From: JABDMH01 sp965223025
GTDB lineage: Bacteria; Bacteroidota; Bacteroidia; Chitinophagales; Saprospiraceae
Direction: 5' to 3'
NCBI GenBank assembly: GCA_965223025.1
Contig: CBDCVP010000021.1
Span: forward strand, 558,001-622,000
DNA: 64,000 nt
Part shown: in pieces, positions 35,819-45,750 of the stretch
Layout of the letters: each line of letters starts with the position of its first letter
How positions within the stretch are numbered: position 1 is the first letter of the stretch
The notes under the pieces: generated by a model
The model's database searches: none
The model's input: only the letters and a program-made list of their open reading frames with translations
Told to the model about the DNA's origin: nothing
Translations under genes and position numbers: made by a program

Positions 35819-38800
35819 TTAGTTAATAGCGGGTTTGGCTTCTACCTGTCTGGAAGTTCCCATGATTTTTTTGAATTTTTCTGTCGCTAGGTAGGCCAAC
35901 CAATACATAGTAGGAACGACAATCAGTGTCAAGAAAGTGGCGAACACCAGTCCATATATGATGGTCCAGGCCATGGGTCCCCACATGGCCGTATTGTCTC
36001 CCCCAATGAAAATATGAGGATCAAGTTCAGAGATCAATGTGAAGAAATTAAAATTAAAGCCGATGGCTAGTGGGATTAAACCCAGGACGGTTGTGATAGC
36101 GGTCAATAGTACGGGCCTCAATCTGGTAGCTCCTCCTTCAATAATACATTCTTTAATGTCATCTGGTGCTAATCTTTCATGGTCATCCAAACCTCTCTCA
36201 CTGCGTTTTCTCTTGATCACCAGGTTGATGTAATCTATCAATACGATCGCATTATTTACGACCACTCCAGCCAGGGAAATAATGCCGACACCCGTAAAAA
36301 TGATCACTATGTCGTTGCCAGAAAAAGCATATCCAAGAAATACACCAATGGTACTAAACAGCACGGATAAAATAATGATGAAGGGAGAAACTATGGAATT
36401 AAACTGAGCGACAATAATCAAGAAAATACTGAAGATGGCAATGAGAAATGCAGTACTCAGAAAATCCATGTCTTCTGCTTGTTGCTCTTGTTGTCCGGTA
36501 AATTCATAGGTGTATCCTTGTGGCATCTTGTAACTTTGCATCAACTGCTCAAGCTCTGCGATGATTTCATTGGCATTATACCCTTCCAATACATTGGAAT
36601 AAATTGTGATCATTCTTTGCTGATCCTTACGTTTAATGGAGCTATAGGTGGAAGAATAAGAGATGTCTGCCACTGCTGATATGGGAACTTGGACAATTGC
36701 ACCGTTAGCTGGGTTTCTAAAAGTGATTTTTTGACTCAGCACATCGGTGATATTATTTCTATATTTTTCGTGTAGTCTGACCGTAATTGGATATTCGTCT
36801 TCTCCTTCTTTAAATTTTGAAACTTCCTTGCCAAAAATTGAGGTGCGTACAGCATTGGCAATATCAAAAGTTGACACTTCATATCTTCTGGCGGCATCGC
36901 GATCTATATTGATGATTAATTCTGGTTTGCCTATCTCAACATCTGCCTTGAGCTCTTCGATACCGGGAATGCTATTGCTATTGATATATGCCAACACCTC
37001 CTCCGAGAGATTGGCCAGCTCATTGATGTTTTCTCCCTGTAGTTCCAGGTTAATGGGCTTACCTGTAGGGGGGCCAGAGGCATTTTGATCTACAATGATG
37101 CGTACACCGGGATAGCCTTTTAGATTGGTACGCATCTCATCTAGTATTTTGCTAGTCGAAATACCCCCACGTTCCTGAGTCGGCACAAAGCTTACAGTGA
37201 TCCGGGCTTTATGGGGTGTTACACCCGGTTCAGGGGGAGTATTGGGATCCGACGTATTTTCACCTATTTGTGTCAGCACCTCTTCGACAATGTGTTCATA
37301 TGGTGCAATAGTTTCGAAGATGTTTTCTTCTACTTTTTTTACCAGGTTATTGGTAGCCTCAATATCCTTGCCCATGGGCAGCTCAAGAAATGCATTGATA
37401 TATATGGGTTCTGTGTTGGGAAAAAAGACCACCTTGGGTTGGTTAGCGCCCAACAGACCCATGGCAAAGAAGAGAAGTAAAAAAGTGCCTGCAAAGATCA
37501 GATAGGGAAAATACTTCCTTAGCGCAGTCCTAATAAACCGGTCGTACAATTGCTCCAGGATCGGTAGCATTTTATTTTGGAAGGCAAAAGCGGCGCTTCT
37601 CAACAAAAAGAAATTTAGCAGCGTGATCATGGCTGCAATAGCCAACAAGTTTCTCAGCCATTGGATATTGAGAACATGACCCATGCCAGCTACTAAAAAC
37701 ATGAGAAGTACACCGATGAGAATGTTCCTTCTTTTGCGACGCCTTGAGTTTACTGTGTCCGCTTGCTCATCGACTTTCATGAAGACACTGGTGAAAACCG
37801 GATTAATGACTAGAGCTACCAAAAGGGATGAGGTTAACACAATGATAAGTGTGATGGGGAGATATTTCATAAACTCACCCATTAAGCCGGGCCAGAATGC
37901 CAGGGGTAAAAAAGCTGCCAATGTCGTTGCCGTGGATGCGATGATGGGTAAGGCCACCTCACCAGTTCCATACTTGGCGGCATCTTTTCCACTCCACCCG
38001 TTTTGCATATAGCGATAGATATTTTCGACCACAACGATGGCATTGTCTACCAGAAGTCCCAGTGCCAGGATGAGCGAGAAAAGCACTACGATATTCATAG
38101 TCACTCCAGTGAGAGACAGCCACATGATGGCTGTAAGCATAGATAGTGGTATGGCGAGTCCGACAAACATAGCGTTGCGTAGACCTAGGAAAAATAGCAA
38201 TACCAGCACCACCAAAATAACCCCTGATATGATGCTGTTCTCCAGATTAGAAACCTCGTTGCGGGTGTAGACAGACTGATCATTAAAAATGCTAATGCGA
38301 AGATCTTCTGGTAAACGCTCCTTGGCTTGTTCAATCAGTGCCTTGATTTTATCCGATGCATTTAGTAAATTTTCACCTTTTCGCTTAATCACATCCAGAG
38401 ACACTACCGGACTTCTCCCTGAGCGGGCATAACTGGTACGATCCTGGAACCCGTAAGTGGTGTTGGCTATGTCCTTGAGGTAAATAGGACGCTGATTTTC
38501 ACTTTTGACAATGATATTTCTAATTTCTTCCACATCTTCAAACTGGCCCACCACACGTACTGCTCGACGAAAGTCATTATTGATGATTTCTCCGGCCGAC
38601 ATATTCATATTCTCGGAGGCGATGGCATTTTCCAGGTCTCTAAAAGTAACTTGTAAGGCCTGCATTTTGTAAAGATCTACATCGATGTGTACCTCTCGCT
38701 CCAACGCCCCCTTAATGTCAACCCCTGATACTTCATTGATGTCTTCAATTTCGTCCTCCATATATTCAGCGTAACTCCTCAGCTCATCCATGGTAAAATT

Positions 38801-39274
38801 GCCGGCCATGTTTACGGTCATGATGGGAATTTCTGAAGTATTGATTTCCAATACTAGTGGTTCCTGATCCAAGTCGTTTGGGAGTTCACTCTTAGCACGG
38901 TCTATGGCATCTTTCACTTTTCTGACGGCATCTTCCATTTCGAGATCGGTATCAAATTCTGCCGTAATAGACGAAAAGTCTTGCATGGACGTAGATTGCA
39001 GACTTTCTAATCCCGTGATGGATTGTATCTCATTTTCGAGTGGCCTACTGATGAGATTTTCAATATCGGCTGCTGAGTTTCCGAAATATGGAGTATTGAT
39101 AAAAACTGTGGGAAAAGAAGCATCAGGAAATTGCTCTTTTGGCATTTCCTTATACGCTTGAAGGCCGAAAACAAATATCATGAAAGTCAGGATAAATACC
39201 GATGTGGCATTGTCAACAGCCAGTGAAGTGAGTCCAAACTCCCGCAGTTTTCCCTTGATCTTTTCTGCATTCAT
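35819..39274 (-). CDS. RND efflux transporter permease (AcrB-like, HAE family)
   Basis: This 1151-residue inner-membrane pump should export drugs or other hydrophobic compounds using the proton gradient. It has the usual twofold layout: TM1 near 20-40, a large periplasmic loop, TM2-6 with LVDNAIVVVENIY and LPLAFWPG, a second loop, then TM7-12 with FSTIGVFLGYAF, VVNNAIVLIDYIN and GATRLRPVLLTA. The length is slightly above the 1020-1050 norm. It is the last pump gene of a four-gene operon (regulator, outer-membrane protein, adaptor, pump), and its start overlaps the adaptor stop by 4 bp. Confidence 0.96.
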   Translation of the reverse strand: MNAEKIKGKLREFGLTSLAVDNATSVFILTFMIFVFGLQAYKEMPKEQFPDASFPTVFINTPYFGNSAADIENLISRPLENEIQSITGLESLQSTSMQDFSSITAEFDTDLEMEDAVRKVKDAIDRAKSELPNDLDQEPLVLEINTSEIPIMTVNMAGNFTMDELRSYAEYMEDEIEDINEVSGVDIKGALEREVHIDVDLYKMQALQVTFRDLENAIASENMNMSAGEIINNDFRRAVRVVGQFEDVEEIRNIIVKSENQRPIYLKDIANTTYGFQDRTSYARSGRSPVVSLDVIKRKGENLLNASDKIKALIEQAKERLPEDLRISIFNDQSVYTRNEVSNLENSIISGVILVVLVLLFFLGLRNAMFVGLAIPLSMLTAIMWLSLTGVTMNIVVLFSLILALGLLVDNAIVVVENIYRYMQNGWSGKDAAKYGTGEVALPIIASTATTLAAFLPLAFWPGLMGEFMKYLPITLIIVLTSSLLVALVINPVFTSVFMKVDEQADTVNSRRRKRRNILIGVLLMFLVAGMGHVLNIQWLRNLLAIAAMITLLNFFLLRSAAFAFQNKMLPILEQLYDRFIRTALRKYFPYLIFAGTFLLLFFAMGLLGANQPKVVFFPNTEPIYINAFLELPMGKDIEATNNLVKKVEENIFETIAPYEHIVEEVLTQIGENTSDPNTPPEPGVTPHKARITVSFVPTQERGGISTSKILDEMRTNLKGYPGVRIIVDQNASGPPTGKPINLELQGENINELANLSEEVLAYINSNSIPGIEELKADVEIGKPELIINIDRDAARRYEVSTFDIANAVRTSIFGKEVSKFKEGEDEYPITVRLHEKYRNNITDVLSQKITFRNPANGAIVQVPISAVADISYSSTYSSIKRKDQQRMITIYSNVLEGYNANEIIAELEQLMQSYKMPQGYTYEFTGQQEQQAEDMDFLSTAFLIAIFSIFLIIVAQFNSIVSPFIIILSVLFSTIGVFLGYAFSGNDIVIIFTGVGIISLAGVVVNNAIVLIDYINLVIKRKRSERGLDDHERLAPDDIKECIIEGGATRLRPVLLTAITTVLGLIPLAIGFNFNFFTLISELDPHIFIGGDNTAMWGPMAWTIIYGLVFATFLTLIVVPTMYWLAYLATEKFKKIMGTSRQVEAKPAIN

Positions 39275-40452
39275 TGTGAGGTCGTTGCTAGGGTTGAGAT
39301 TTTTATTGGTTCTTGATTGGTCAGACCACGAGCTCCATCAATGATGAGTTGGTCAGATTCATTTAGGCCAGATCTGATGACGACTTCACCGTCATAGCTG
39401 TCTCCTGTTTCTACATATACTTTTTTTGCCACGGGTTCCTCGGCACTCCCTCCTTGCACCATGACAAAGTCCTTTCCTCCGACTTCTTGCTGAACCAATT
39501 CCAGTGGAATGACGAGGACATTTTCCTCCGTATAGTCATTAATCAGTATTTCGGCAAGGAGGTTGGGCTTGATTAAACCTGTTCGATTATTCAGTGAAGT
39601 CTCTATTTCAAAGGTCCGGTTGGATGCATCGATGCTCCTCCCAAGCAATTTTACACGGACATTTTGTTTTTCGTCCAGTGCTGGAAAATATACAGCTACC
39701 CGGTCACCACGCTTGACGGAGCCCAGTAAATCCTCCGGTGCATCCGCCACGACTTTCAGTCGATGGGTACTCAGGATTCGAACGATGGGAGCACCGGGAG
39801 CTGCTAGTTCGCCATCTTTGAGAAAGACCATATCAATTGCACCGGAAATCGGGGCATGGACATTGGCTTTTGTCAGTTGAAATTCCAAGGTCTCCAGCGA
39901 TTTTTCCAGGCGTTCTTTATTGTTCTTGGCTTGCAAATACTGAATCTCTGATCCAATTTTTTGATCCCATAGCCTGGCTTGTCGTTGGTATACTTCGGTG
40001 GCAAGTTCTAGAGATTTTTCAATTTCGGCCATTTGCTTATCGATAGCTTCCAGATCCACTTTTGCCAGTAGGATTCCTTTTTTGACATAATCACCCTCAT
40101 CCACATTTAGTTGGATGATCCTACCCCCTACTTCACTGCTGGCATTGACGATGTCATCTGATGCCACATTGCCCTGTACCGTCACAAAGTGTCGAAAATC
40201 TTTGCGTACCACGGGATCTACAGACACCAACGTCCGACTCACCTCAAAGTCAGGATCCATATCGTCAACGCGCTGCTGGAGATCATCAATTTCTTTGGAG
40301 AGTTGTCGGTAGGTCTCTTTCTTTGACTTCAACAATGACTGAAGCCCAGCCAGGTCTGTTGGTAAGGTCTCTACTTTCTTGGGCTGACAAGCTGGGACCA
40401 GTAGGAGTGTCCCAACGAATAGTACTAAGGGCAAAATCAATTTCATGTGCAT
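39271..40452 (-). CDS. RND periplasmic adaptor (membrane fusion protein), lipoprotein
   Basis: This 393-residue adaptor links the pump to TolC. A lipoprotein signal (LFVGTLLLVPAC) precedes a coiled coil (about 33-65, LLKSKKETYRQLSKEIDDLQ). Lipoyl-like halves follow (VQGNVASDDIVNASSEVGGR and APISGAIDMVFLKDGELAAPG), with a long alpha-hairpin (about 125-185) between them and beta-barrel/membrane-proximal domains at the C-terminus. It lies 3 bp after the TolC-type gene in the operon. Confidence 0.94.
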   Translation of the reverse strand: MHMKLILPLVLFVGTLLLVPACQPKKVETLPTDLAGLQSLLKSKKETYRQLSKEIDDLQQRVDDMDPDFEVSRTLVSVDPVVRKDFRHFVTVQGNVASDDIVNASSEVGGRIIQLNVDEGDYVKKGILLAKVDLEAIDKQMAEIEKSLELATEVYQRQARLWDQKIGSEIQYLQAKNNKERLEKSLETLEFQLTKANVHAPISGAIDMVFLKDGELAAPGAPIVRILSTHRLKVVADAPEDLLGSVKRGDRVAVYFPALDEKQNVRVKLLGRSIDASNRTFEIETSLNNRTGLIKPNLLAEILINDYTEENVLVIPLELVQQEVGGKDFVMVQGGSAEEPVAKKVYVETGDSYDGEVVIRSGLNESDQLIIDGARGLTNQEPIKISTLATTSQ

Positions 40453-40455
40453 GGT

Positions 40456-41802
40456 TTAAAGATTTCCAAGTGCTTTTTCCAAATCAACCTTGGCAATTAA
40501 CATATTGTATTCGGCTTGTATTTGCTCACCTTGGGCAGCATATAGATCACGTTCTGCTTGTGTGATTTCCAGGCTGGTGCCTACACCTTCTCGATATTTA
40601 ATCTGGGCTGTATCATAGATGTCTTGAGCCAGCATCAAATTTGCCCTGGAAGATTCCACCACGCTGACCGCGTTGGTAAACGATAATTTTGCATTATCGA
40701 CCTCCAGTGTAATGGCATCTTCCAAGTTGTCGATGGCGATCAGATGCTGGTCTCGCTCGATTTTTGCCCTATGTAATTTTGATTTTTTATCAAAACCGTC
40801 AAAAATTGGAACATCGAGGGTGAGTCCAACCAAAGTTGTTGGAAACCATGGGGCACCTGTTAACTGATTGCCCTGCAAAACTTGGGCATAAGAGGCGAAG
40901 CCTCTCAGAACAGGTAAATACTGAAATTCCAGCCGCTTAATGTTGAGTTCATTGAGTTGGTCTCCCACCTTCAGTGCAGCATATTCTGCACGATTATCAA
41001 AATTGGGAGCTATGCTTGTAAAGCTGGTGGATTCATATTCCGAGATCGAGAGATCTTCCATAGACTCACTGATTTCAATCGGATTTTCCAGTGGATATCC
41101 CATGGAAAACTTCAGGACGTTTTTACTCAGCTCGGACATGCTCGTCACTCTTTGCTGCTCCAGCTTCAGATTGTTTATGGATAGTTGCAATCGATCAAGG
41201 TCTAGCTTTTCAATAAATCCTGCCTCATAGGTGGCTCGCATTTCCCCGTATGTGTCCTCGAGATTCGTGATGTTCTTATCCAATATCTCAAGGTTTTTGA
41301 AGGCAACAGCAACACCCAAATAGGCCTTGGCGACGTCGTGGGCTAACTCGGATTTGGTGATGTTGGCTTGTTTAGCCACCAGATCTTTAAAAACCCTGGA
41401 AGCCTTCAAACCAATAAAAAATGAGCCATCAAATAATAAAAAGTCTGCCGATAGTGAAGCTGTTAAATTGTTTTTTACTCCAAATTGTACTTCTAGGTCC
41501 TCTGATGGATTTGGTGGTATCCCGAGATCTGGATCACCGGCAAAAAAGCTACCCGAAGGGATGATTGAGGTCGGTATATTTAAAAAGTGTTGAAGCTGCA
41601 CGCTGCCATTTAGTTTAGGCATGCCAATAGCCGTAAACTCTTTGATATTACCTTCAGCATCAGCAATTTCTAGAATGTCGTTTTTGACATTATTGTGATT
41701 TTCCTTAGCATAGTCGATCGCTTGCTGCAGGGTGAAGGCATCCTGGCTAATTGCCAGATTTGCCATTAGGAGCGCGATGACAAAACAATTGATACTTCTC
41801 AT
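40456..41802 (-). CDS. TolC-family outer-membrane efflux protein
   Basis: This 448-residue outer-membrane channel has a signal peptide (SINCFVIALLMANLAISQ). It shows the repeated TolC/OEP pattern: FTLQQAIDYAKENHNNVKND at the start, LSINNLKLEQQRV midway and YREGVGTSLEITQAERDLYA near the end, with long helices ending EYNMLIAKVDLEKALGNL. The start at 41802 lies 1 bp after the TetR stop, so the regulator and pump genes are coupled. An upstream ATG at 41829 would overlap the regulator gene and is less likely. Confidence 0.94.
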   Translation of the reverse strand: MRSINCFVIALLMANLAISQDAFTLQQAIDYAKENHNNVKNDILEIADAEGNIKEFTAIGMPKLNGSVQLQHFLNIPTSIIPSGSFFAGDPDLGIPPNPSEDLEVQFGVKNNLTASLSADFLLFDGSFFIGLKASRVFKDLVAKQANITKSELAHDVAKAYLGVAVAFKNLEILDKNITNLEDTYGEMRATYEAGFIEKLDLDRLQLSINNLKLEQQRVTSMSELSKNVLKFSMGYPLENPIEISESMEDLSISEYESTSFTSIAPNFDNRAEYAALKVGDQLNELNIKRLEFQYLPVLRGFASYAQVLQGNQLTGAPWFPTTLVGLTLDVPIFDGFDKKSKLHRAKIERDQHLIAIDNLEDAITLEVDNAKLSFTNAVSVVESSRANLMLAQDIYDTAQIKYREGVGTSLEITQAERDLYAAQGEQIQAEYNMLIAKVDLEKALGNL

Positions 41803-41803
41803 C

Positions 41804-42415
41804 TTATTTTTCGTAAAGTAGATCTTCATATTGATGCAGGGTGTTTTTGCCTTTTTCGTTCATAATGCCCCGGAAATGATATTTGATAAATTCTAAGTAG
41901 AGTTTTACATTGTTTTCTTCGGTGCTATCCAGTATTTTTTCATCTGTCACATAAATGGCTATTTTTAAATACAAATTCGCAATCAAATCAATATTGAGAT
42001 CATCACGGTAATATCCTTCCTGTATTCCTTGCTCGAGATTGCTTTGTATGTCGTGTAAAATGAGTTCACTGCGTTCGCGGTCGATTTTCTTCCAATGATT
42101 CGGATAATACTTCTTAAGGTCGTGAGTCGTATGTGGAGAAATTTGTTTGAGCATGGTCATCATAAGCCTGGCAATTAATACCAGTTCGTGAATTGGATTT
42201 TCTGCAATGGTCTGGATCTTCTTAATGTCCTCACGGACTTCACTCATATGTTGATTCATCACACAGGCTATCAGCCCCTTTTTGTCAGAGAAGACACGAT
42301 ATAAGGTCTTCTTCGACACACCCATAGCTTGGCTGATATCATCCATGCTGACACTCTTTATTCCCCAACGCATGAACATCTCCTTAGCCCTCATACAGAG
42401 ATCTCTTTCCTTCAT
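41804..42415 (-). CDS. TetR-family repressor of the efflux operon
   Basis: This 203-residue regulator has an N-terminal HTH (SMDDISQAMGVSKKTLYRVF followed by SDKKGLI, about 22-48) and a helical ligand-binding C-terminal domain. It is the first gene of the operon and most likely represses it, with release by a pump substrate. An inverted repeat at 42435-42462 next to a -7 element lies 8-47 bp upstream, a good autoregulatory site. Confidence 0.93.
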   Translation of the reverse strand: MKERDLCMRAKEMFMRWGIKSVSMDDISQAMGVSKKTLYRVFSDKKGLIACVMNQHMSEVREDIKKIQTIAENPIHELVLIARLMMTMLKQISPHTTHDLKKYYPNHWKKIDRERSELILHDIQSNLEQGIQEGYYRDDLNIDLIANLYLKIAIYVTDEKILDSTEENNVKLYLEFIKYHFRGIMNEKGKNTLHQYEDLLYEK

Positions 42416-42422
42416 AGATTTG

Positions 42423-42462
42423 CAAAAGTAACATGGAAACTGTGAAGGTGTTTAAAGTTTCC
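42423..42462 (-). promoter_or_regulatory. promoter -7 element and TetR-type operator of the efflux operon
   Basis: On the minus strand TACTTTTG (42430-42423) matches TAnnTTTG and is only 8 bp upstream of the repressor ATG, implying a very short or absent leader. Immediately upstream, GGAAACT (42435-42441) and AGTTTCC (42456-42462) form a perfect 7-bp inverted repeat over 28 bp, where RNA polymerase would bind. This is the expected layout for self-repression. Confidence 0.6.
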
Positions 42463-42580
42463 GAAAAGTTTTACCAAGAGTAGCCTAACCCCGATCAATG
42501 TCGCGCAATAGTCGACCAAGTAGGAAAGTTTTTTAGGTAGTATGTGAGACCTCGTTCCGGATGCCAGTAGACTGATTGGT

Positions 42581-43279
42581 CTAGTTAACGGTCAGTTCAG
42601 TGATGGGAGTCAGCGTGATTCTCCTGAAGGCCACCTCCGATCCTTCTGCCTGGATAGCTATCTGGCCGGATCGGACAGTACATTCCTTGCCGTGATTGAC
42701 CATGTCGCCGTTGACCCAGACTTTAATCTGATCATCGAGGCACTCGATGATCATCTTATTCCATGCTCCTACGGGATGTTCGGAGCCGTCGGTCAGGTTT
42801 AAGATCCGGCGCTTTTTACCTTCGGTAATGCCCCATTCTGAAGGTCGTCCCCTGCGTCGCTCCATGTCGGGCACTTTGATGTCTTCTACGATACACCAGA
42901 AATCTCCAGCATTCTCATGCATCATCTGTACTTCCAACGACTTTGGAAACATCCCGTATAGAGCCCTCGGAGTAGAAGCATGTACCAAAACACCACAGTT
43001 GCCCGGCTTGCCCACAAAGCGATATTCGACCTGTAATCGATAGTCCCGATATGAATCGTCGGTGATCAGGTGACCTCCGGGCGTACCAAGGCTCACGAGG
43101 TGTCCTTCTCGTACGATAAATGGAGTACTCAAAGAAGGCATCGTGTCCATGGCTGGGACATCGGCATGCCAACCATCCAGATTCTTGCCGTTAAAAAGTG
43201 GTTTCTCTTGGTTGCAGGATGGTAACCCCACACTGTAGAAAATGCCAATCAGGCCCAGGGTTACTATTGTACGCATCAT
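42581..43279 (-). CDS. DUF1080/3-keto-disaccharide hydrolase-like lipoprotein
   Basis: This 232-residue exported protein has a leader ending LPSC. The jelly-roll DUF1080 fold begins PLFNGKNLDGW and contains YRLQVEYRFVGKPGNCGVLVHA and MIIECLDDQIKVWVNGDMV. The family is concanavalin-like and includes periplasmic enzymes cleaving 3-keto-glycosides, often in sugar-catabolic loci of Bacteroidota. Here it is a single gene upstream of the efflux operon, and no oxidoreductase partner is adjacent. Confidence 0.85.
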   Translation of the reverse strand: MMRTIVTLGLIGIFYSVGLPSCNQEKPLFNGKNLDGWHADVPAMDTMPSLSTPFIVREGHLVSLGTPGGHLITDDSYRDYRLQVEYRFVGKPGNCGVLVHASTPRALYGMFPKSLEVQMMHENAGDFWCIVEDIKVPDMERRRGRPSEWGITEGKKRRILNLTDGSEHPVGAWNKMIIECLDDQIKVWVNGDMVNHGKECTVRSGQIAIQAEGSEVAFRRITLTPITELTVN

Positions 43280-43490
43280 AAGATCACTGAAAATAAGGAT
43301 TTCAGACCGAACCTCTGCCAGGAATGACTTTCATTTGGATAGCTAGAGGAGCAGTTTGTGGGTATACAGAGCCGGGCTCGTGATGCTTCTCATTGTGAAG
43401 TCTTTCCCGAATCTGGACGAGTTTGGGATCGGTGAATATGAACCATGACATGGATGAATCTGTTTTAGTGTTATATGATTGGTCAAGTAT

Positions 43491-44282
43491 ATGCAATCCA
43501 TCTCTTTTAATAGTGGACATAGTTTTATCGCCTGGATAGGTCTAGGCTTGATGCTGCTTACTTCCTGCGGAACCACTCCGGAGGTGGAGCAAAGCAATGT
43601 GAAAGTCGATCGGGCGCAGGGGATAGTAGATAGTGCCATTATATCATCTGGAGGAGCACGGTACAGTGACCTGGAAGTTTCGTTTGACTTTCGTGCGCAT
43701 CATTATGAGGCTCACCGTAGCGATGGTCGTTTTGAATATCAGAGGACATTCACCGATTCATTGGGCCGGCAGGTACGGGATGTCCTGGACAATCATGGAT
43801 TGCAAAGATATGTTGATGAGCGTCTTGTGACTCTGACTGCCAGGGATAGCATTGCTTATGCAAGTTCTGTCAATTCGACGGTGTATTTTGTGCTGCAGCC
43901 CTATTTTCTCAATGATCCGGCTGCCATCAAAGAATATCTGGGTCTGGTTTGGATAAATGATGTACCATATCATAAAATTCAAGTCACTTTTGAGAAGGAA
44001 GGGGGTGGCAGGGACTATGAGGACGAGTTTGTCTACTGGTTCAGAAAAGACGATCTGAGACTTGACTACATCGCCTACAACTACTTGACCGATGGTGGGG
44101 GTGCCAGATTTCGGGAAGGGTTCAATCATCGAACCATCCAGGGTATACGATTTGTGGACTACCTTAATTACAAACCCATGACCCCCAGCAGGGCAGTTGC
44201 GGAATTTGATCGAATGTATGAGGAGGGTGGCTTAGCTTTTGTTTCTGAAATCAAGACCGAAAATATTGTGGTCAGAAACTGA
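43491..44282 (+). CDS. DUF6503-like lipoprotein
   Basis: This 263-residue protein has a lipoprotein signal (IGLGLMLLTSC). The domain contains DLEVSFDFRAHHYEA, YVWF-like beta strands and YIAYNYLTDGGGARFREGFN, a pattern I associate with Bacteroidota proteins annotated DUF6503; the role is unknown. The fold resembles LolA-type lipid-binding beta sheets. ATG 43491 gives a better signal than the upstream 43479. The next gene starts 55 bp downstream in the same direction. Confidence 0.7.
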   Translation: MQSISFNSGHSFIAWIGLGLMLLTSCGTTPEVEQSNVKVDRAQGIVDSAIISSGGARYSDLEVSFDFRAHHYEAHRSDGRFEYQRTFTDSLGRQVRDVLDNHGLQRYVDERLVTLTARDSIAYASSVNSTVYFVLQPYFLNDPAAIKEYLGLVWINDVPYHKIQVTFEKEGGGRDYEDEFVYWFRKDDLRLDYIAYNYLTDGGGARFREGFNHRTIQGIRFVDYLNYKPMTPSRAVAEFDRMYEEGGLAFVSEIKTENIVVRN

Positions 44283-44337
44283 TGCCTCGTGCATCAATCC
44301 CTATCTTTACAGAAACACTTTTGGCAGACCGAATAGC

Positions 44338-45390
44338 ATGAAAGCCGATTTACCTTCGAAGAAAAAAGTGGCCTACCCAGTGAGTAGATCACTGGACCAA
44401 TATCTGCTGAAGTACAATCACAAGCTTGATATCCTACTTCAATATGAAGATTTACTACGATATCAAGAATCCATACCTCTACTGGATCTAAATCAAGAGG
44501 ACACGTTGTGGCGCACTGTTTTCTATTCCGATGGTGATCAGCAAGAAATCAATCGAGATTTGAAACTAATCTATGCACACCTGAAGACCGATGGTGACGT
44601 GGAGGTGCTGGAGCATCTTTCGATATCAAGAATCGATTTCTGCACCTTTGGTAATACTAAGCCTTTCAGAATACGGATCATAAACCGACTCAACGATAAT
44701 TACGATCATTTTTATGTGAAAAAGGTGGATGCATCGCGTGTATATGGTCTGGAACTTGAGAACCTGGTCTCCCCTAATCGATTTGACTACTTCACCAATC
44801 GAGAAACATTAATTGAGGAGCATATACCTGGGATACCTGGCGATGTTTTTATGAAGCAAAATCTTGATGACAATGCATTTAATCAGATCAGGATGGCGAA
44901 GGAGTTCATTAAATTCAACGAGCGTTGCTTTATTAGACTTCTGGGTGACATGCGTGCTTATAATTACGTAGTGGACATCACGCCAGATATCGAGGGCTCA
45001 CAATTTAGGATGAGAGCTATTGATTTTGATCAACAATCATATGAGGGCAGAAAAAGTTTTTACCTACCACAATATTTTAAAGATAATAATCCAATTATTT
45101 TTCTTGGAATTAAACACATGCGTCCTAGGGCCGTGATTCAGTACCAGTTGGAAGAGCGAAGCCTCGTCGCCGCCAGAGTAAAAAACAATCGACAAAGACT
45201 GAAAGAACTATTTGACATCATGGTGACCGACAAGTTGTCTTCAAAGGAAAAAAACGAGCAGCTCAAGGCCGAGCTAAAGCATCATCACAAGATAAAGGCT
45301 TTTGACGATTGCCAAAGTATGGGTGAGATCGTGCGGTTAAATTTTCGCTTATTGTTGCAAAAAGATTTCAAGCATAGCTTCGTCCTTTAA
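44338..45390 (+). CDS. putative atypical kinase-fold protein of unknown function
   Basis: This 350-residue soluble protein without a signal peptide belongs to no family I can name. It shows features of the protein-kinase/aminoglycoside-phosphotransferase fold: lysines in FYVKKVDASR (128-129) as a strand-3-like position, glutamates in LIEEHIPG (160-161), LLGDMRAYNYVVDI with D204 and N209 as in HxDxxxxN catalytic loops, and AIDFDQQS with D229 and D231 as in a DFG-like metal site. The first 100 residues and the last 90 (basic, helical) are unlike known kinases. The start at 44338 is preferred, because the upstream frame overlaps the previous gene. It follows the DUF6503-like gene by 55 bp. Confidence 0.5.
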   Translation: MKADLPSKKKVAYPVSRSLDQYLLKYNHKLDILLQYEDLLRYQESIPLLDLNQEDTLWRTVFYSDGDQQEINRDLKLIYAHLKTDGDVEVLEHLSISRIDFCTFGNTKPFRIRIINRLNDNYDHFYVKKVDASRVYGLELENLVSPNRFDYFTNRETLIEEHIPGIPGDVFMKQNLDDNAFNQIRMAKEFIKFNERCFIRLLGDMRAYNYVVDITPDIEGSQFRMRAIDFDQQSYEGRKSFYLPQYFKDNNPIIFLGIKHMRPRAVIQYQLEERSLVAARVKNNRQRLKELFDIMVTDKLSSKEKNEQLKAELKHHHKIKAFDDCQSMGEIVRLNFRLLLQKDFKHSFVL

Positions 45391-45750
45391 AATCCAAGAT
45401 CTTATCGTCCCTTCAACTGCAGTTATCGTCACCCTTTCTTCAACTCGATAAGTCCTATCAATAGAGTTCCCAGGCACCATGATTTTTACCGTGCAAAAAG
45501 TCTCAATTGAAATTCGGAAATAGTACTTGGGACCTTCTGGGGCTCAGAGTGATGTTAAAATAGATTGATTTTCAGGAGTCCTTCCTAATCTAATCTAAGT
45601 GATTGAGGATAAATGAAGTATGAATTGAAGTGCATCAGCTAAGAATTTCATCAGACTTTGCTGAACCTAAAAACAAGTCTTCAGAGGCACACATCTCACA
45701 GTGTTCTCAAAAATTCCGATCCAACCATCAGGGACGTTTTTGGTGGAGTC
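45391..45750. other. intergenic region of 360 bp
   Basis: This lies between convergent genes. No coding frame, RNA gene or repeat is recognised; short A/T-rich tracts are the only visible feature. Confidence 0.5.
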
